Both the position numbers and the translations under genes were made by a program. Of a stretch of DNA of 64,000 bases, positions 58,236 through 64,000 are shown piece by piece. The notes under the pieces were generated by a model that ran no database searches, was not told where the DNA came from, and worked only from the letters and a program-made list of their open reading frames with translations. Positions within the stretch are counted from its first letter, which is position 1, and each line of letters opens with the position of its first letter. Source of the DNA: Zerene cesonia (Eukaryota; Arthropoda; Insecta; Lepidoptera; Pieridae); assembly GCF_012273895.1 (NCBI RefSeq), contig NC_052106.1, positions 1,860,001 to 1,924,000 on the forward strand, in the 5' to 3' direction.

Positions 58236-60009
58236 GTAGGCCTTTAATTAAAATTACTATTTTATTTTTTACTTATTATCTACTAGATAAAATCTTGAAA
58301 AAAGAAGTTATTTTTCTGAAGATATATAATGTACCTTCCTATATATTTGTCTTCGTCTTAATAATAATTAATAAAATATTATTAATTATTACACAAGTTT
58401 ACCTATTTCGTGAGAAAAAGCGAAAATTTTCATCAACAATCACTCACAATTGGTATTAAGAGTGTTATCTGATTTTGTATGAAGTTAAAATTAAAAAAGG
58501 ATCATGTAGCAACCCTATGTAAACTACTAAAATACTATGTAACTTACACAAACATAGGGTAATTTTAGTGCATTGACACATACTAAATATATAACAAGTC
58601 TCTTTAAAATTACTAAACAGAGTCTTTCTATTTATATGGAATAATTTTCCGTACAAAATCACCAGTCTAAGAAGTGTCAGGTCAGTTTGTACTTCAAGTC
58701 ACAGTCTAGAAATACAAACAAGCAAGTACAGTCTACTGGAAAAATATTCATTAAAATGTAGCTGCATATATAATCTGCCACAGATTAAATAGGCTAACGA
58801 CGATAATAAAAATATGTACCACCATAAGACAGATAAATTTATTAGGGCTGCAGTATCACTGGGACTGCAGACAGTATGCTGTGAACGTTATGTGATGCGC
58901 GTTGTATTGCGAAGTTTTGCGAAATAAATGAAGCTTAAATAACGTATTTAATAAATTACAACGAACAATTATTATGAAATTTTGTACTGCGTTCTTAATT
59001 ATGAAAAACTTCAAGATGAATGAATTTATGATTAAAGTTGAAAGCTAAAATCAAATTTTCATAAAAATAAATCGGATTTTACAACCGACTTCAAAAAAAA
59101 AAAATCAGCATCAGCCCATATAGGTTCCCACTGTTGGAAACATATATGGACCTCCTATGAGGATTCAGGCCATAATTTCAGGCCACAACTGATTTATATG
59201 ATTTTTGTGTGGTCCCAATATTTTAAAATTTTGTTTAGTTTTGAAATTTTGTGAACCGCTTAGTATTTTGTAAAGAAATAGTATTGAAATAATATTAATA
59301 ATATAAATAATATCTTCCTTTCTACTCTAATATTATATCTGTATAACTTTTATGTCGGACGTAATGTCTTTAAAACACGCCCCACAATATAATATGAAGG
59401 ATTACCCTCAACAATCAACATCCCAAGCGATGCACCAAAAAATACCCAAATGAGCCAGAATAAGCAACAGGGACTGATATTATTCCCCAACTTTACATCC
59501 TACATCTTAGTCACGCGGAATGCTAAATTATGTACTTTTATGTTCCACGTAGTTTCCAGTAACCGACTGAGGCGTGTAACGTCTCGCACGGTTTTAGGCA
59601 AATTGCTCGCAGCTCTGATGTTTTATTTATATGGAGGTAAAAATTTCTCGATTCCAACGTCGAAGCACGCATCGGCGAAATTTATCTAGCGGTCGACTGT
59701 CGCGTGCACATTTTATGGGCGGAGTAACTATCCTGAGTTATGGTTAGTTCTGGATGTGTAGCTTTGAGATGAATTGATCCATTGTGAACGTGAATAATCT
59801 AAAGAGCTTTAGATAACTGATCACACTTACATAATTTATATAATAAGGTGTCAAGAATTCTTTCTCCGTTAGATGTGTACGCGAATCCTGAGTGCAGGCT
59901 ATTATATAGATGCCACGGGTGAAGCTGGGTCGAATTGCTAGTTAAATATATACCTGTAAAAAAAAATTACTCTTAGGCATTTTACCAGTACTCTTTAACA
60001 TATTTATTT

Positions 60010-60180
60010 TTATAGTCGAGCACGCTTCGGCACGAATTGGGCCAGCTCGCACCGGGGAAGTACCACACCGCCACAGAAAACCATCGTAATGGTGGGAAAA
60101 GTTCATGAGCGATAGTGATCACTTACAATCAGGCTAAACACCAACTTAGTTGCCCGCTATGACATAAAAAAGAAAAAAAA
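60010..60180 (-). mobile_element. SINE-like repeat family A, internally deleted, reversed
   Basis: It begins TATAGTCGAGCACGCTTCGG and ends TTGCCCGCTATGACATAAAA followed by an A-rich tail. It has both family ends but lacks the middle found at 31607-31943. Confidence 0.7.
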
Positions 60181-63057
60181 AAACAAATTTCTAAATATAT
60201 CTATCTATCTGCCTATACGATCGACATTACGCCATAAAACTAGTGAAGTTTTACAGGCAATTTTCTATTACAAACCCATAAAAACACACGTCAATCCGAT
60301 ACGGATACGATGCATTCGTATCTCAACGAAACTAACGCTAAAGTCAATATCGAATGTTACGTCGATCATACGTGGCTTCCATTAGTTAACTAGTATTGTC
60401 AAAATACAGTTCCCATCGAAACAGTCCAAGTGTCCAGTTAGATTAGGGCTTCAGTTTGATTGGTGTGTCCTGTTATCGTATGGGCGAGGGAAGCGAGGCG
60501 GGTCATGTTATACTGGTCGCCCGTAACGCGTTTAAGTCGCTCATCTCGAAATGGTATTACAGTATGTTATCCTCGACCCGTTGTAGGGTTGCCAACGTGT
60601 TTGTGGTAGTTTTGGATACGTGTTTGAGAACTGGTTTTGAATTTTCACCAGTCATTGCTGACCGGTATTTGTACCAATTATTATGAAGCTTGTTTTGACT
60701 CATGTCTTTTATCTTTAAAGTAATCTACAAAAACACAAAGTACTGCTTCAAAATTTGTTCGATACTTCAATTATTGTATTACATATATAATTGTAACATT
60801 ATTTTACATCTTCTGAACTCTGTCTGGAATTTTCTGATATTTAAATACAGATAATTATAAATAATTAACAACCATTCACCCACTTCAGTCGTATAAAAAA
60901 ATGGCTCTATATATTTTCATTGAGCTGACAACCCTAAAGCAACCCCCTTTACCCGCTCTCCCCGTGCGAGTGGTATTAAGGGGTGTCGCGCGATGAGTTA
61001 GTTAGCCAAAGTGAAGTTGAGGTAAGCCGTTTAACTTGGACACTATGTCGGATGATTCTTATTTTGCGGTTTGTGTACTGTTTGTATTTTAGATGAGTTA
61101 ATGTTGCTGTTGAATAAACAGTTTGTTATTTTCATATAGTAGTATGGCAATATTTAAACGGAAATTCAAATTGGAAATGGTTATCGAATCTTAATCATTT
61201 TTAACTTAACTATGTGTTATTTAAAATGTACTGAACAATAAAATCCGTTCTATAATAAACTTCATACTAATGACCAATGTACCTACATTTTTAAAGAAAA
61301 ACCACTCGGTTAAAAAAAAATTATAATTTTTGGACGTATTGTAAAAACAAGTCACTAACGACGGAATCAACCTTTCATTTCAAATTCATTCTAGTCTCTG
61401 AAAAGCTGATACAACACGGAAAACAATAAAAAGTAACGACCGATAGCCCTGTAACAAGGCTGTAATATAATTGAGTCGGCTTTCAATTTGATTCGCATCC
61501 TCGTCGTACGGAGTGTCGGTGATAATTCGCCCGAAAAAATATAAAAACGCGGGAGCGGCGGCCATATTGGATTACCTGCCCGCTGCCCGCAACCTACGCA
61601 TACCGACATAACATTGCGATAAATGTAAACCAATTTCACCATTATAGCTGATTGGGACTTTACATATAAATGTTGCTTCATATAAAAATCCTTTTTAATA
61701 ACGGATTCTTTTTGTGGCATTGCAGGTGAAACGAAGTAGTTATTTTAATGAATTGTGTATAAAATATATACGTACATGTAAAACATATAGGTATATGTAA
61801 AGATCATTTTAAATTATAAGAAGACATATAGGTAAATTGACTTCACTAGTCTATGATTTTACGCTGCATGATGGGCTTTATGAAAGTTTTATGTCCACAA
61901 GTCCAGAGCTGCTGTAGCAGCGTGAATTAATCTTAATATTTTTAATGCAAACCATTCAAAAGTTTCGTTAGTTAAGTTTAAGACATAGAATAAGTCAGTT
62001 ATCGTACTAGTAAAATATTATATTATTTATGGTTATTGCATCCGCGTTTCTCACCGCCTTCAAACAACCCACCCCGTCTCTGAAACGCTCACCCAATTAG
62101 CGCTGTAAAGAAACTCAAATTAAAACAGCGTTACACTCAATTCCGTCTCAATGACATTGACACAACACTCAAGCAGAGCCGGGTAAATATACACAGCGGA
62201 ACAATAGCACTACAAAGTCGACGGCACGTTGATATGGACTCAGTTTATACGACGCTCGCTTAATTGTTATGAAATAATGATGTTGTTTTAATTATGTTAG
62301 CGTTCATGTGAACGTTTGATTAGGTGCTTTGTGTATGCTTTTGAAGAAAACGGGAAAGAATTGTTTATTTTGTAATGTTTGAATGCTGCGATATAATTAC
62401 GAAAAAGCTTGGTTGTTTTCGACTGATAACTGAGAGCTATTATTTTTTAAAAGTTAAAGTCCGTTTTAATCTTGTTTATTTGTTAATAAACACTAACGCT
62501 ACTGACTAACTCTCCTGTAGTTTTCTAATAAAGTACAACTTGGTATGTGCAGACACTAATTCCTAACATTACTATATATGTGTATATTAAAAACTGTATC
62601 CGTTTGCTATATTATCAATATAAGTTCTAAATATGCTGAACATAATAATATTAATTATTTAATTTCGATATATAAAAATAAATTCCTATTTCCTTTGGTC
62701 ATAGCATCACTCGCGATCTGCTGGTTTTACTGAAACTTTTTTGTCGTGTTGCTGGTTGTCCGTAGAAACATCTACAAGGACAAATGAAAAAAACTTAAGA
62801 AATTTCAATATTTTACATTAATCTTCACGTGTTTGATGTTCGCACGAAGACAAGGCGTCAGTGCGGTCAGCTAATGTATGTAATATGTACTTACCATAAG
62901 GAGCAAATTCGTGTGTCACCGTATCACGCGTTCTTATGTCAGCTGTCAACTTGAGTCACGCTCGCAGCGCCATCTATATCAATCATTCGCGGACAAATCC
63001 AATTGGGGGAGAAATGAAGTACGACTTAACCCACTCGTCTACGATGCATTTATATCT

Positions 63058-63230
63058 ACACTAATAATATTATAAATACGAAAGTTTTGTATGTTTGTAA
63101 AATGTAACGTTTTCACGTAAAAACAACTGGACCGATTTCAAAAATTCTTTCGTCATTAGAAAGCTGCACCTTCACTGACTGACAAAGACTATATATGTAT
63201 CACGGGTGAAGCCGGGCCGAACAGCTAGTA
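63058..63230 (+). repeat. Helitron-like element ending in CTAGT
   Basis: It opens ACACTAATAATATTATAAAT and ends AAGCCGGGCCGAACAGCTAGT-like sequence. The end part resembles 29895-29985. Confidence 0.55.
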
Positions 63231-64000
63231 CGTTATAAATATGCAACCTGTTATTATTGAAGTACATAAAAACTCATTAACTGTACACTTAATTATTTTG
63301 AATAAAAAACTTCACTCATATCAAAACTTAATACAAAATTAAATGGGACAAAATGGGATGTGCCAGCTATCCAATAATCAATATCGTTTAACCCAGTCTA
63401 ACTTATTTTTGACAATAAAAAACAAGTCGAATTGGTAACCTCTTTTTTAAAATCGATTGAATGTTACCATACCAACTTATGTATAATTAATTAATAAACA
63501 TATTTGAATGGTAATTAGCGTAAACACGATAAGAACACGTTCCATTTAAGCAGTATTACACTCAACAGAATCTAATTACGCGGTGGTTCTTAGCGTTGAA
63601 GAGGTAAAGGAAGGATGCGGTATCTTTAGTATGCAAGCCTTAAGTGCTATTAGGTAAATGGCCTTAATAGAGAAAGCTTAGTTTAACACGAGCAATTTGA
63701 TAATTACTGTTAGTACTTGGTTGCTGTTTGTGTTTTGGTGGAGTGATTTTGTCTTTATACAAATTCAGATAATGCAAGTCTCAGTGTAACTACAAAAAAT
63801 CAGATCAGATCATCAGATTCAGATTGCAATATTTGAATGAGAAACGATGTGTTCTTTACTAAATACAACAATAACTAAAGAGTGATTTTTTACGTTTTTT
63901 CACGACTCAAAAGCCGAAACTGTTTTTGCAAAGGCCAGTTAAATGACTATTTGTCTTTAAATTCAAATATAACATATAATCAATAATTAATCAGTAATAA

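Larger units (their letters stand above)
58236..64000. other. Drgx intron running off the right edge
   Basis: No VWFQNRRAKW-coding exon was found, so this is read as intron. It contains a SINE family B fragment (59103-59195), Helitron-like fragments (59848-59943 and 63058-63230), a family A SINE (60010-60180), and GC-richer blocks at about 60440-60690 and 62040-62230 that may be regulatory. Confidence 0.5.

Noticed and set aside
59205..59225. GTGTGGTCCCAA considered as the missing Drgx homeodomain exon
   Set aside because: It would read VWSQ instead of VWFQN, has no acceptor at the right place, and the frame does not continue as a homeodomain.
1..64000. CRISPR arrays, operons, insertion sequences, prophage
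   Set aside because: The window is eukaryotic; repeats are dispersed, not spacer arrays, and genes have introns.

Overview
This is a eukaryotic nuclear window, almost certainly from a moth or butterfly (Lepidoptera). It is AT-rich, its genes are split by GT-AG introns, and it is littered with short interspersed repeats and Helitron-like ends of the kinds common in lepidopteran genomes. One run of exactly 1,000 N (36333-37332) marks a scaffold join. Nothing prokaryotic or viral was seen.

Five protein-coding genes can be supported, all by conserved exons whose reading phases join correctly. (1) Minus strand, 8085-8954: the first two coding exons (PB1 domain) of atypical protein kinase C, with a likely 5'UTR exon near 9659-9745; the rest of the gene lies beyond the left edge, so 1-8084 is read as its intron. 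(2) Plus strand, 10448-12718: F-actin-capping protein subunit beta, head-to-head with aPKC, with a 3'UTR exon at about 13945-14505. (3) Plus strand, 15522-18978: a six-exon, 574-residue Daxx-like H3.3-chaperone homologue with SUMO-interacting-like motifs at both ends and in the middle. (4) Minus strand, 21937-26189, with a 5'UTR exon near 28703-28800: eIF5A, 160 residues. (5) Plus strand, 51920-58235: three exons of a Drgx-type paired-like homeobox gene whose start exon was not found and whose last homeodomain exon lies past the right edge. A strong Inr+DPE promoter at 35987 (copied at 41543) is a candidate Drgx start site.

The most striking large structure is a direct duplication of about 4.4 kb: 31944-36328 and 37408-41884, one copy on each side of the 1,000-N gap. 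It looks like two alleles (haplotigs) left side by side by the assembler, although a real tandem duplication is not excluded. It holds two islands that are almost or fully identical between copies (a GC-richer block and the promoter block) separated by more diverged, repeat-filled spacers.

The rest is introns or intergenic DNA filled with short mobile elements. These include a 150-bp tRNA-like element bounded by 22-bp inverted repeats (two copies), a 160-bp SINE-like insertion with a 14-bp target duplication, an exact 127-bp repeat pair inside eIF5A introns, several SINE families, Helitron-like ends, and a non-LTR retrotransposon 3' fragment. No unknown multi-gene system was recognised; the best novel candidates are the tRNA-like inverted-repeat element, the Daxx-like protein's architecture and the duplicated promoter block.
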